The notes beneath the pieces are model-generated. The model was not told the origin of the DNA. It searched no databases and was given only the letters and a program-made list of their open reading frames with translations. This document shows, piece by piece, positions 7,788 through 15,694 of a stretch of 64,000 nucleotides of DNA. Source of the DNA: Citrobacter braakii. Its GTDB lineage: Bacteria > Pseudomonadota > Gammaproteobacteria > Enterobacterales > Enterobacteriaceae. The stretch covers positions 1-64,000 of the forward strand of contig NZ_NAEW01000015.1 of assembly GCF_002075345.1 (NCBI RefSeq), read 5' to 3'. Numbering within the stretch: position 1 is the first letter of the stretch; each line of letters begins with the position of its first letter. The position numbers and the translations under genes were made by a program.

Positions 7788-7811
7788 GTACAAAAAGAGA
7801 TGGATCACACT

Positions 7812-8366
7812 ATGGCAATCACAGAAGAACAGATTATGCGGGCCGCCGACGAGCTCAACCAGGAGGGGCAGAATCCCACCCTGTCCCGGGTGCGAAAAAA
7901 ACTGGGCGGCGGCAGCTTCACCACCATCAGCGAAGTCATGATTAAGTGGCGGGCACAGAAGGCCCGTTCCGTTCAGGCGCAGGAGCCGCCCCCGCAGACC
8001 GTCACCGACAGACTGGCTGTTTTTGGGGATGATATCTGGGCTCTGGCGCTGGAAATCGCTGATGCCGGTTTTGCCGGCGAGCGGGAGGCTCTGGAAAAAT
8101 CCCGCCGTGAAACAGAAACGGCCCGCACTGAGGCTGCGGCCCTCGCCGACCAGCTCGCCAGTGAACTGGAGGAGTCCCGCAGCCTCATCAGTTCACTGCA
8201 GGAAAAACTGGCTGCAGCGGTGGCGCATGAGCGAAATGAAGCGCAACGGGAAACGACAGAACTACGGGAACAGATGGCTTCACTGCGCGGAGAACTTCAG
8301 GCCGTCACACTCTGTCATCGGGAAATCGTGGCCGCTATTAAACAAAAAACCAGCCCGGCTCAGTAA
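7812..8366 (+). CDS. kfrA: KfrA-like plasmid DNA-binding coiled-coil protein
   Basis: The protein has 184 residues from the second ATG (MAITEEQIMRAADELNQEG) or 188 from 7800. The N-terminal 60 residues match the KfrA_N DNA-binding domain: ITEEQIMRAADELNQEGQNPTLSRVRKKLGGGSFTTI. A long alanine/glutamate-rich coiled coil follows (about residues 95-180; SRRETETARTEAAALADQLASELEESRS). KfrA proteins are plasmid-encoded, form filaments, repress their own promoter and help stable inheritance. This one is shorter than classical KfrA (about 300 residues), chiefly in the coiled coil. A dyad at 7760-7787 is a candidate operator, and a GC-rich CCAGCCC/GGGCTGG stem overlaps the 3' end as a possible terminator. 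Confidence 0.8.
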   Translation: MAITEEQIMRAADELNQEGQNPTLSRVRKKLGGGSFTTISEVMIKWRAQKARSVQAQEPPPQTVTDRLAVFGDDIWALALEIADAGFAGEREALEKSRRETETARTEAAALADQLASELEESRSLISSLQEKLAAAVAHERNEAQRETTELREQMASLRGELQAVTLCHREIVAAIKQKTSPAQ

Positions 8367-8411
8367 GCGGGGGCTGGCGTCATTATTCCCTTATTATGGT
8401 CACACCGGCTA

Positions 8412-8477
8412 TTAGGTGTGACTGCACAGTGCCGTTACGGACAGCATACCCGCCAGAACACACAGTATTTTCTTCAC
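8412..8477 (-). CDS. Tiny signal-peptide-like peptide, 21 aa
   Basis: A leftward GTG frame with a strong AGAGGAGAGAGCGT ribosome site encodes a lysine pair, a hydrophobic stretch ILCVLAGMLSV and a final TALCSHT. It resembles the leader of a small lipoprotein or entericidin-like peptide, with a single cysteine at the end of the hydrophobic run. It may be an independent small membrane peptide or the surviving 5' end of a lost gene. The strong ribosome site is the main support. Confidence 0.4.
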   Translation of the reverse strand: MKKILCVLAGMLSVTALCSHT

Positions 8478-8748
8478 ACGCTCTCTCCTCTGCTACAGGT
8501 TGCTGATTGTATCGTACAAATCATACACCAGCCCCGGCACAACAATGTAACATCACATTAATGCCCACAGTACATTTGTTGACATCGGTAACCTGCATCT
8601 TATAGCTTTTTTACATTGTCAGTTTATGTAAACAGCATAACTGACGGTATGACGTCTGATACCGGTTTCTGTTTCCGGCCTCCGTCGCCCCTGCCCGCAC
8701 ATTCAGACCCGGGCGCACTAAGCATGTCACTCAGATAAAGAGGTAAAA

Positions 8749-9825
8749 ATGTCAGCATCCATTATGGCTAAACTCAGGGAGCCTGCAGACCGGTTCATGG
8801 TCATGTCCCTGGGCCTGCTCTCCGTCAGGGTTATACAGGGCTTTATCTACTGGGGAGGCGGGTCAAGACGCTTTATCTATGGAACACAGAAGATTGACCC
8901 ACATTCCGCACACTGGATGGCAAACAAATTCCAGACGGCCATGCCCGGCGCCCTGCTGGGGCTGGAGCATGTGATTTCCTTCATGCTTCAGCACTTCTGG
9001 CTGCTGTATGCCGGTATCATTATTTTCAGTGCCGCCGAACTGTTTGTTGGCGCGTTTCTGATGATTGGCCTTTTCACCCGCATTTCGGCCTTCATCTCAA
9101 TGATATTCTCCGTCCTGCTTATGCTGATGTTTGGCTGGCAGGGGGCGACCTGTATTGATGAATGGACCATGGCTGCCTGCAATCTGGCCATGGGGGCAAC
9201 CATATTCCTCTGTGGCTCTCCGCACTATGCCGTCGATAATATCCTTCTGAGAAAGAATCCTTCATGGGAAAAAAGCTGGCTGTTCCGCTGGTGTGGCGGC
9301 TCCCTGCCAGCGCCACTGGGTGACGGTGGCTATAAAAAACTGTCATTGTGGACGCTACTCTTCGTGGTCGTCTTTAATATTGGTACCTACCATCACTATC
9401 GCGGTTCTGTAGTCACCTGGTTCCATTCCGGTCCCGTCAGTCCGACGAAACACCATATCTCACTGGACAGCGGCGAGCTTAACCCGGATGGCTCCGTCTC
9501 ATTCCATGCCTATCTGGATGCCGGTACACCTGAAGCACCAGTGAACATTATGGACGCATGGATCATCAACAGTCAGGGTGAAAAAATCGCCCACTGGGAT
9601 ACCGCGACGCTGTCTGCCGTTCCGGCTGCAAATTTCAACAACGACTATGACTACAATAAATTTAAGCCTGCACTGTATGGCATTGAAGGCGAAGTAGGGG
9701 CCAAAGCGACGATGACACTACCTGCCACGTCAGAGCCGCTGAAGGATGAAATGCCGCTGACGCTCAGACTGGTCGATTCCCGCGGAGCGGAATTCAGCAT
9801 CACGCTGAAAGAGAAGACGAAGTAA
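8749..9825 (+). CDS. DoxD/DoxA-type fusion protein (thiosulfate:quinone oxidoreductase-like)
   Basis: A 358-residue protein. The N-terminal half is a DoxD-like membrane domain with hydrophobic segments (FMVMSLGLLSVRVIQGFIYW; LLYAGIIIFSAAELFVGAFLMIG; ISMIFSVLLMLMFGW; CNLAMGATIFLCG), and a further helix near residue 205 (LSLWTLLFVVVFNIG) leads to a roughly 140-residue soluble C-terminal domain like the DoxA subunit. In Acidianus the DoxD and DoxA subunits together oxidise thiosulfate with quinone reduction. Fused relatives in bacteria are mostly uncharacterised, so thiosulfate or another small donor is only a guess. The AGAGGTAAAA ribosome site is good. A bidirectional terminator separates it from a convergent small membrane peptide. 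Confidence 0.75.
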   Translation: MSASIMAKLREPADRFMVMSLGLLSVRVIQGFIYWGGGSRRFIYGTQKIDPHSAHWMANKFQTAMPGALLGLEHVISFMLQHFWLLYAGIIIFSAAELFVGAFLMIGLFTRISAFISMIFSVLLMLMFGWQGATCIDEWTMAACNLAMGATIFLCGSPHYAVDNILLRKNPSWEKSWLFRWCGGSLPAPLGDGGYKKLSLWTLLFVVVFNIGTYHHYRGSVVTWFHSGPVSPTKHHISLDSGELNPDGSVSFHAYLDAGTPEAPVNIMDAWIINSQGEKIAHWDTATLSAVPAANFNNDYDYNKFKPALYGIEGEVGAKATMTLPATSEPLKDEMPLTLRLVDSRGAEFSITLKEKTK

Positions 9826-9831
9826 AACTGT

Positions 9832-9871
9832 ACAAAGGCATTCTTCAGACGTAATGGAGGGATGCCTTTGT
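9832..9871. terminator. Bidirectional terminator between the DoxDA-like gene and a convergent small ORF
   Basis: A perfect 10-bp inverted repeat ACAAAGGCAT ... ATGCCTTTGT with a 20-base loop. The right arm ends at the stop codon of the convergent small ORF. Confidence 0.7.
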
Positions 9872-9984
9872 TACACGGCAATGTCAGAAGATAGCAGGCC
9901 ATTCAGTTCCAGCACCCAAGCAAACCATATTCCGCCCAAAACGGATGCCATTAACCAGGCAAATACAGAAACCAGTGGGTTCAC
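9871..9984 (-). CDS. Single-pass small membrane protein, 37 aa
   Basis: A leftward frame from GTG at 9984 (MNPLVSVFAWLMASVLGGI...) behind a GGGAGAG site. Nearly the entire peptide is one transmembrane helix with aromatic residues at both ends (FAWLMASVLGGIWFAWVLEL) and a short polar tail. Size and the F-A-W start recall accessory subunits of quinol oxidases such as CydX, but identity is too low to assign. The gene converges on the DoxDA-like gene and shares its terminator; a role alongside that quinone-linked membrane protein is speculation. Confidence 0.5.
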   Translation of the reverse strand: MNPLVSVFAWLMASVLGGIWFAWVLELNGLLSSDIAV

Positions 9985-10262
9985 ATGACTCTCCCCCGTT
10001 AAAAAGGTCCCCGGCTCCGGGAGGAGACCGGGGCTCTTTGCCCTCCCGCTCCCCGTATGCCGGAAATGATCATGACCGCCATTCGCCACATAAAACGTGC
10101 CACCATAACGGTATCGGGAAGCGTCTGTTTTTCCTCACAGCGGTGACTAAGTCCATTCTTATAGTCCGGCCCACTTCATTCTGTACCGATACATTCTGTC
10201 AGCGATACCAGAATTCACTGTGTCGTTGTCACCTTCAGAAATAAAAAACACGTCTGATAAAA

Positions 10263-10860
10263 TCAGGGACGGGAAACTACGCAGATTCCCGTACTAACAG
10301 ACTCCCCCGACAATGTGATTTTTTGCGGTTGCATATCCGGTTCCTTCAGTTTACGAATTATCAGTGTTGCCGCCTGACGGCCCCCACTGTTCGTCCTACC
10401 TGTTGAATACCTGGAGTACAACCAATCATTACATCCGGTGAATGGCAAAGAAGAGCTGTGATGGTGTTATTTTTCTCCAGCAACTGACGAGTAATAACTG
10501 CAGCTGAACTGGTGTAATCGTTACAGAAAGGCGGTAACTCTTCACGCCAGGCCATTCCGTACTGCTTCAGTACACGTTGAAATCCAGACAGTCTCTGCTG
10601 ACGAATCCAATCCTTAGTCCCACCACCAATATAGGCAATGTTACGGTGTCCTTTCTCAAGCAGATAATGCACGGCAAGACTTGCCGCCTGACGGTTATCA
10701 CGAATTACCAGATCCCCGCTATCATCAAGCAGCGATTGCGATATAACAACCCGGGGAAGCGAACACTGGTGAATCTTTTCCGGCAAACATGAAATGGTGG
10801 AGTCTGCAGCCAGATAAATCATCCCAGCAACACGTCGGCAAAACTCGTTGACGTCTACTA
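10263..10860 (-). pseudogene. LacI-family (MalI-like) regulator remnant
   Basis: The leftward frame DVNEFCRRVAGMIYLAAD ... RVVISQSLLDDSGDLVIRDN, then RQAASLAVHYLLEKGHRNIAYIGGG, is a LacI/GalR-type effector-binding domain closest in feel to MalI. The DNA-binding N-terminus is missing and replaced by an IS30 fragment at about 10860. Near 10370 the frame shifts after GCTPGIQQVGRTV and continues as GGRQAATLIIRKLKEPDMQ to the usual LacI C-terminal strand (ITLSGESVSTGICVV), with a stretch in between deleted. With no HTH and a shifted, deleted core it cannot be a working repressor. Confidence 0.75.
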
Positions 10861-11035
10861 GGTGGCAAACTCATAAATTTTTCATTAAGCGCCTGATTCA
10901 CAGATAAAGCATCTTTTCCCTTTATTTTGAGGATAAGTGTGTAGCAGGATTTTCGATCTACAAGTGTGGCAATATGAGAGTTCTTTGTTCCCGAGACCAA
11001 ATCCCCCTCCCAGGGTCCCAGAGAGCGTCTGTTAT
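10860..11035 (-). pseudogene. IS30-family transposase fragment
   Basis: Leftward translation gives NRRSLGPWEGDLVSGTKNS, HIATLVDRKSCYTLILK and NQALNEKFMSLPPS. This is the start of the IS30 DDE catalytic domain (GHWEGDLV...N-H-IATLVDR-S-Y). Both sides are cut: one joins an integrase-core IS in the same reading frame, the other joins the LacI remnant. Only one catalytic Asp remains. Confidence 0.8.
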
Positions 11036-11605
11036 CGATATGCCGGCCACAGTGTGCCACGAGCTCCATCTCCATAAATCCTGGTGAATGCCGCTCATGC
11101 TCGGTGAACATTCTGACCGGGATACTTTTGCTGACGCAGTTAACCGCCCGGTTGCGTTTTTTACCGGCGGCGGTATGTGCTTCTTTCCGCAGGCGATCGA
11201 TGGAGGACGCACTGATTTTCATAAGCTGATCGCGGAGTACCGGATTCAGACTGAGGTGCCCGTGTTTCTCCATCGCCGGAATGAGCTGGGGCAGTAACGC
11301 CCTGAGACGTTTGCCACACAGCCGGTCTGAAGCTTCCCAGAGGACAATCAGAGCCTGCTGGACAGCTGCCCCATAAACCGAATGGCCGGGGCGGAGCGAC
11401 GCTGTTGACTACCGTTGGTCACAGCACCGTTCAGCAAACGGATTGCTGATTTACGATGGTACCCGCTAATCAGAATGAACTCTGCGAGGATCCGGGTTTT
11501 CTCTGCTTTACTGGCTGCCCGATAACGTGTTTTCAGCGCCCGTAGTAGCTGGCGACGGGTATCCATAGGCAACAGTGCGCGTTGGGTAACAAAAATGCTG
11601 AGTCA
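11036..11605 (-). pseudogene. Remnant of an integrase-core IS (copy 1)
   Basis: Frames MPMDTRRQLLRALKTRYRA (from 11572) and, after a frameshift, QQALIVLWEASDRLCGKRLR and MEKHGHLSLNPVLRDQLMK (from 11273) to FMEMELVAHC belong to one transposase N-terminal half. It then fuses in frame to an IS30 fragment. The same transposase is present, also broken, at 59504-60134 on the other strand. The outer boundary at about 11605 shares the sequence TGACTCAGCATTTTTGT with the second copy. I believe this is an ISNCY-type or related integrase-core element, but the family is uncertain. Confidence 0.6.
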
Positions 11606-12424
11606 ATGCGATACACCAAGGTCCATCCATCATGTCGGGTAATGTTCTCAGGACTGGCTCCCAGATGATTTAATGCCTGGTTCAGTGCGGTCTGCATTGC
11701 TGTATTGAAAGTGGTATTACGGCGAGGCTGGCCGCCGTTTTCTAAATTTAAATGGCTTCATCCTACTGGAAGCAGCACATGCAGAAGTACATAGCGCTGG
11801 TCAGGGAGGCGCAGGTGGCTTTTCGGGAAGGCAATGAGGAAATCCTGAAAAAAATCTTGTGACAATGGAACTGGCAAGTATGCAGGTGATTAAGTGCATT
11901 GACGAATTGTTGATTCAGATAGAAGAGGACTAAAAAACGAACGAAAGTCGCAGCGCAGGCAGTCAGTTGCCCAGTACATTTTCTGGCAACAAGTAACCAC
12001 CGCGATAAATAAATTATACCCTCAACTCACCGATTCACTGTATCAAAACTCCTGGGTACATATTCCGGCAAAAAAGTTGAGATAACAAACCATCATATAA
12101 ACATTTATGACACTCAAAAGAATTCTGCGGTCACGGTTTTTGTGCGCTGGCGTGCAGTTCGCCGGACTCAAAAATCATCGAAGCAATCATGGAACAGGTT
12201 GTCGAATGGCAGGGAACAACTGTGGTAAAACGAACCAGAATGTCTATACAAGCAGATTGGCATCGAAGCTCGAGCAGCGATTCGGCCAAACATTGATCGA
12301 TTCAGATACCATTTTGCAGTAAAGGCTGCGGAAAAAGGACTTTGTCCGGATCCGTTTACCAGATTTATACTCCCAGGGTTTGTAATCAGAATGGCAACGT
12401 TACTGTATAAAAAAGACTTACCGG
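11606..12424. other. Patchwork of unrecognised gene fragments
   Basis: No intact gene is visible. On the minus strand 11612-11755 reads FNTAMQTALNQALNHLGAS followed by ITRHDGWTLVYRID, which looks like the C-terminus of a lost protein cut by the IS. On the plus strand a short frameshifted ORF lies at 11752-11933, and around 12260-12440 a frame reads ARAAIRPNIDRFRYHF then LCPDPFTRFILPGFVIRM. I recognise none of these. Confidence 0.4.
11752..11933 (+). pseudogene. Small helical ORF with a one-base frameshift
   Basis: MASSYWKQHMQKYIALVREA and QVAFREGNEEILKK are followed by an early stop, but the next frame continues LVTMELASMQVIKCIDELL IQIEED to TAA at 11931. A single base change in the A-run near 11854 would join them into a 60-residue helical protein. 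Function unknown. Confidence 0.35.
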
Positions 12425-12820
12425 TCAGGAGCCTGTCGTGTCTTTAAGGTATTTACGCCGGTGTGGATGCTCCGTCCATCTGATACTGACTTCAGGGTGA
12501 TTTTGATATAAAAACCGGGCGATTTCGTTTGCACAGTAAGCAAGTGACTCAAAGGCATCCTCACCACCCGAGTGCATGTATAAAGACATCACATTGAGAT
12601 TGGCAGTGTAATGAAGCCATACACCGCCACAGTACCAACAGGTGATCCTTTTATTATCCAGAGAAACGGTTCCCTTTTCCCTCTTAATCAGCCACCGGAT
12701 AAACGTATTTTCTGCCTCTATTGTTTTATCTGCAATCACTGTGGCCTCCAGAAGCACATCGTCATCCGCTCTTCTTCTTCTGTTTTCCCATATGGGGTTG
12801 GCTCTGTAATATTTTGGCAT
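12425..12820 (-). CDS. Hypothetical protein, 131 aa
   Basis: A leftward frame of 131 residues starting MPKYYRANPIWENRRRRAD with a near-perfect GGAGGTAGCC ribosome site; upstream in-frame codons are therefore discarded. The protein has a basic N-terminus, a CWYCGGVWLH segment with a CxxC pair that might bind metal, and an acidic helix (AFESLAYCANEIARFLYQNH). There is no signal peptide. It lies alone between mobile-element debris. The family is not recognised. Confidence 0.55.
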   Translation of the reverse strand: MPKYYRANPIWENRRRRADDDVLLEATVIADKTIEAENTFIRWLIKREKGTVSLDNKRITCWYCGGVWLHYTANLNVMSLYMHSGGEDAFESLAYCANEIARFLYQNHPEVSIRWTEHPHRRKYLKDTTGS

Positions 12821-13381
12821 GGCTACCTCCGTGATACCAGGGATGTCGGTTGGTAAAAAAGTCCCGCACACGGGGAATAAAGCGGGCAGTAATGACTAAA
12901 TGTTAAGGAGGTTCAACATCATCTCCTTGGTCACACAGACGTTTATTGAGGAGCGTTTATTCATTAGCTGAAACCAGCAAAGTTACTTTCAGACTGATTA
13001 TTATCTATGCAATGGCACACAATTTACATGTCTTTTATTGTGGAAATGAACAGATAAATCCTAAAAAAGTAAATAATGTAAATTATCACGTCAGGAAATC
13101 TGTGCAGGGATAAATTTACTGATGCGGGAAAAGAGTAATTCGCTGGTTTGTCAAGGTGATTTTTAGCAAGTCACAGGAGACGAACACAGAAGATTTATCT
13201 CTGTAAGCCCAGACTCCTGTAAGGGAACAAAGACAGTTCCTGTCAATATGGCATCGACCGTAACACGGCCATGAAGATAACCGATATGACTAAATATGAC
13301 CCAGTTTGAATACGCATGGTCGAGTCCGTTAAGGTTTTGTAAATTTAGTGCCAGCTTTCCGGTTGTCCAGTAATGCGCCTG
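12821..13381. other. Intergenic region without recognised content
   Basis: AT-rich sequence between an orphan gene and an IS256 remnant. No gene, repeat, terminator or regulatory motif could be supported. Confidence 0.4.
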
Positions 13382-14094
13382 TTATACACTGAGTAGCAGC
13401 GCCTCAATTACTTCAGTTTCAGCGGCCAGGTCTATCTCCGCCATAGCGTGTTGTGGCAAGTAACGGTTCTGCAACAGCCAGAACGCTTTGGCTTCTGACT
13501 CGCCGATGCCCACCCCGATAATTTCCCGGCATCCGTCCAGGTGAACCGCGCAGGCGATTATAACTGTTACGCAGACCACCCAGCTATTCTTGCGCACCTT
13601 CACGTAAGTCGCATCCAGTCACAGATAGGACCATTCTCCCTCCAGCGGTCGCTACAGGAACGCCCGATCTCGATCATCAACACCACGGCAAATGGACAAC
13701 ACCTGGCTGCGGGAGATACCGGTCATCACCATCGACTGGATCAAGGCATCCACCTTACGGGTGGAGACGCCGTTTATCCATGCTTCCTGGATAACCGTAT
13801 TCAGCGCCCTCTCTGACAGCCTGCGAGCCTCAAGGAATGACGGGAAGTACGAGCCTTCACGCAACTTCGGGATACGCAACTCCAGCGTGCCGAGCCGGGT
13901 GTTGTACTGGCGATCACGAAAGCCGTTGCGGTAGGTCTCACGCTCATCACTGCGCTCATGAGGCTCTGCGTTGATATGCTGAGTGACATCGGTTTCCAGA
14001 TATGGTTGAGCATAAATTCGGTGAGCTCACACAGAAGGTCTTTGCCGCCGGGTTGCATCAGAGTGTTTCTGAATGTCATGCTGTTGTCAGCCAT
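13382..14094 (-). pseudogene. IS256-family transposase remnant
   Basis: Leftward segments in several frames reconstruct a mutator-type (IS256) transposase: KDLLCELTEFMLNHIWKP, then LRIPKLREGSYFPSFLEAR, RALNTVIQEAWINGVSTRK, VDALIQSMVMTGISRSQVLS, then WSYLWLDATYVKVRKN-like sequence and VIIACAVHLDGCREIIGVG. The last stays in frame directly into LLQNRYLPQHAMAEIDLAAE, so a large part of the catalytic domain is deleted. At least two frameshifts separate the pieces. No intact inverted repeats were found. Confidence 0.8.
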
Positions 14095-14285
14095 CGGTTT
14101 GCTCTTTTTAAGATAATTATCTTATTAACCATTACATTACCGGATAAGCCGATGGCTCTCATCATCCTTCCTAATTTACATCACGTTCTGAGACTCTACT
14201 CTCTTGAGCTCATCAAGCTCGAGAAAACCGAATGATCACTCTGAATTATTCGAATAGTATTTATTTGTAACTTCATATTAAATAT

Positions 14286-14304
14286 GAGAATAATAATCAT
14301 TCAC
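14286..14304 (+). promoter_or_regulatory. Candidate Fur box upstream of the Slam gene
   Basis: GAGAATAATAATCATTCAC agrees at 15 of 19 positions with the Fur consensus GATAATGATAATCATTATC. It lies about 40 bases before the Slam start in an AT-rich promoter-like region, so iron-dependent repression of the Slam-lipoprotein pair is likely. Confidence 0.6.
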
Positions 14305-14344
14305 ATAAAGAAACCCGTAACCAGCATCATAATTCAGTTCACTC

Positions 14345-15685
14345 ATGAAAATCATTGCATACATATGGTCCATGCCAAAGAAATTACCGGTCATGATAGC
14401 CCTTTTATTCTCGATTTTTCCTTATCCGGCATTCCCGGAACATAAAGGACAACCAGAATATACAGTCAGTAATTTCATTGGCCATTTAATAAATAATAAC
14501 CCCGAGGGTGTGAAGAGTACGTTGCAACAATGTGATAAATGCCTTCAGAGTATTGATCCACTTTTTCTTGACTGGGCTAATGCTGTTCTTGAATTTCAAA
14601 AGAAAAACTATCCTGAATCAATACGATATTACAGGAAGATTATCTCAGCCAGACCTGACTGGTACAGTGTAAGGTTACAACTGGCCACAGCGTTATACCT
14701 GAACAAAGATATCCTTTCAGCAGAAGAACAGCTAAGAAAATTACGCAGTGAAAACCTGTCAGAAGAGGCGGCCAGCCTCATTGACAGATTTATTGCCAGG
14801 GTACAAAAAGCAGATCACTGGTCATTCCGTGGTGGTTTTACGTATCTGAACGAAAAGAATATTAATAATGTGCCGACGTCCAGGCGCTCCATCGGAGGAT
14901 GGAAATCCGGAAAACCGCAATCGGGTAAGGGCATGATGTACTGGGGGGAGGCGGAAAAAAGATTTTCGCTTCCAGATAATCTTTTTGTTATCACCCGGCT
15001 GGCTGCTGCAGGAAAAATATACTGGAATAATTCTTCTTACGATGAATTGGATAGCAGCATTGGCGCAGGAATAGGGTACCGGAACGTGAATACCATGCTC
15101 CAGTTTATCCCATTTTACGAAAAAAGTTATTATGGAGGAGGACAGACGTCAGATGGTGGTCTTCAGTCTTACTCAGATACTGTTGGTATTAAAATTGAGA
15201 CTGAACACCAGTTCTCACCGCGCTGGCGTTTATACTCAGATTTTAAACTGGGTAAAAATGAATATAAAAAAAGGAATTACCTTGACGGACATCGCTACTC
15301 TCTGAATGAGACCCTGATTTATTTTCCAAATTCACGCCAGTATATTTCTGCTGGTCTGGGATACAGTATGCTCAGAACTGAAGGAAAAGATAGTTCTTTC
15401 AATAAGTCAGCATTCCGGGCCGGGTGGATGTACGAATGGGATGGAGGTGTATCAACTCTCTTACAAGCTTCTTATGGTTATAAAACATACCTGGCCGGAG
15501 ACTTCTGGGGAATAAAACAAATGAACCATGAATACAGTACTTCTGCAACGATATGGCATCGCGATATTTATTTTTTTGGAGTAACACCAAAAATAACATG
15601 GAATTATCAGAGAACGGACAGTAATCATCCTTTCCACGACACAGAGAGGAATCGTCTTTTCCTGAGTTTCAGCAAATACTTCTGA
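14345..15685 (+). CDS. Slam-type surface lipoprotein assembly protein (DUF560)
   Basis: A 446-residue protein: signal peptide (MIALLFSIFPYPAFP region, residues 17-31), a helical TPR-like domain (about 40-160; LDWANAVLEFQKKNYPESIR YYRKIISARPDWYSVRLQLA) and a C-terminal beta barrel with alternating aromatic strands that ends ERNRLFLSFSKYF with terminal Phe. That layout is the Slam/type XI secretion outer-membrane translocator family, which moves lipoproteins or haemophores to the cell surface. The start may instead be the Met at 14372. The adjacent lipoprotein starts 10 bases downstream, so the two form an operon. A Fur-like box lies upstream. Slams are best known from Neisseria, Moraxella and Acinetobacter. 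Confidence 0.82.
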   Translation: MKIIAYIWSMPKKLPVMIALLFSIFPYPAFPEHKGQPEYTVSNFIGHLINNNPEGVKSTLQQCDKCLQSIDPLFLDWANAVLEFQKKNYPESIRYYRKIISARPDWYSVRLQLATALYLNKDILSAEEQLRKLRSENLSEEAASLIDRFIARVQKADHWSFRGGFTYLNEKNINNVPTSRRSIGGWKSGKPQSGKGMMYWGEAEKRFSLPDNLFVITRLAAAGKIYWNNSSYDELDSSIGAGIGYRNVNTMLQFIPFYEKSYYGGGQTSDGGLQSYSDTVGIKIETEHQFSPRWRLYSDFKLGKNEYKKRNYLDGHRYSLNETLIYFPNSRQYISAGLGYSMLRTEGKDSSFNKSAFRAGWMYEWDGGVSTLLQASYGYKTYLAGDFWGIKQMNHEYSTSATIWHRDIYFFGVTPKITWNYQRTDSNHPFHDTERNRLFLSFSKYF

Positions 15686-15694
15686 GAGGATACA

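Noticed and set aside
8412-8477. Lysis protein or entericidin assignment for the 21-residue peptide
   Set aside because: Only a hydrophobic leader and a cysteine are visible; length and context do not prove either function.
9985-10262. Additional gene between the small membrane peptide and the LacI remnant
   Set aside because: Frames are short with no ribosome site; only a CCCCGG/CCGGGG hairpin near 10012-10038 is notable.
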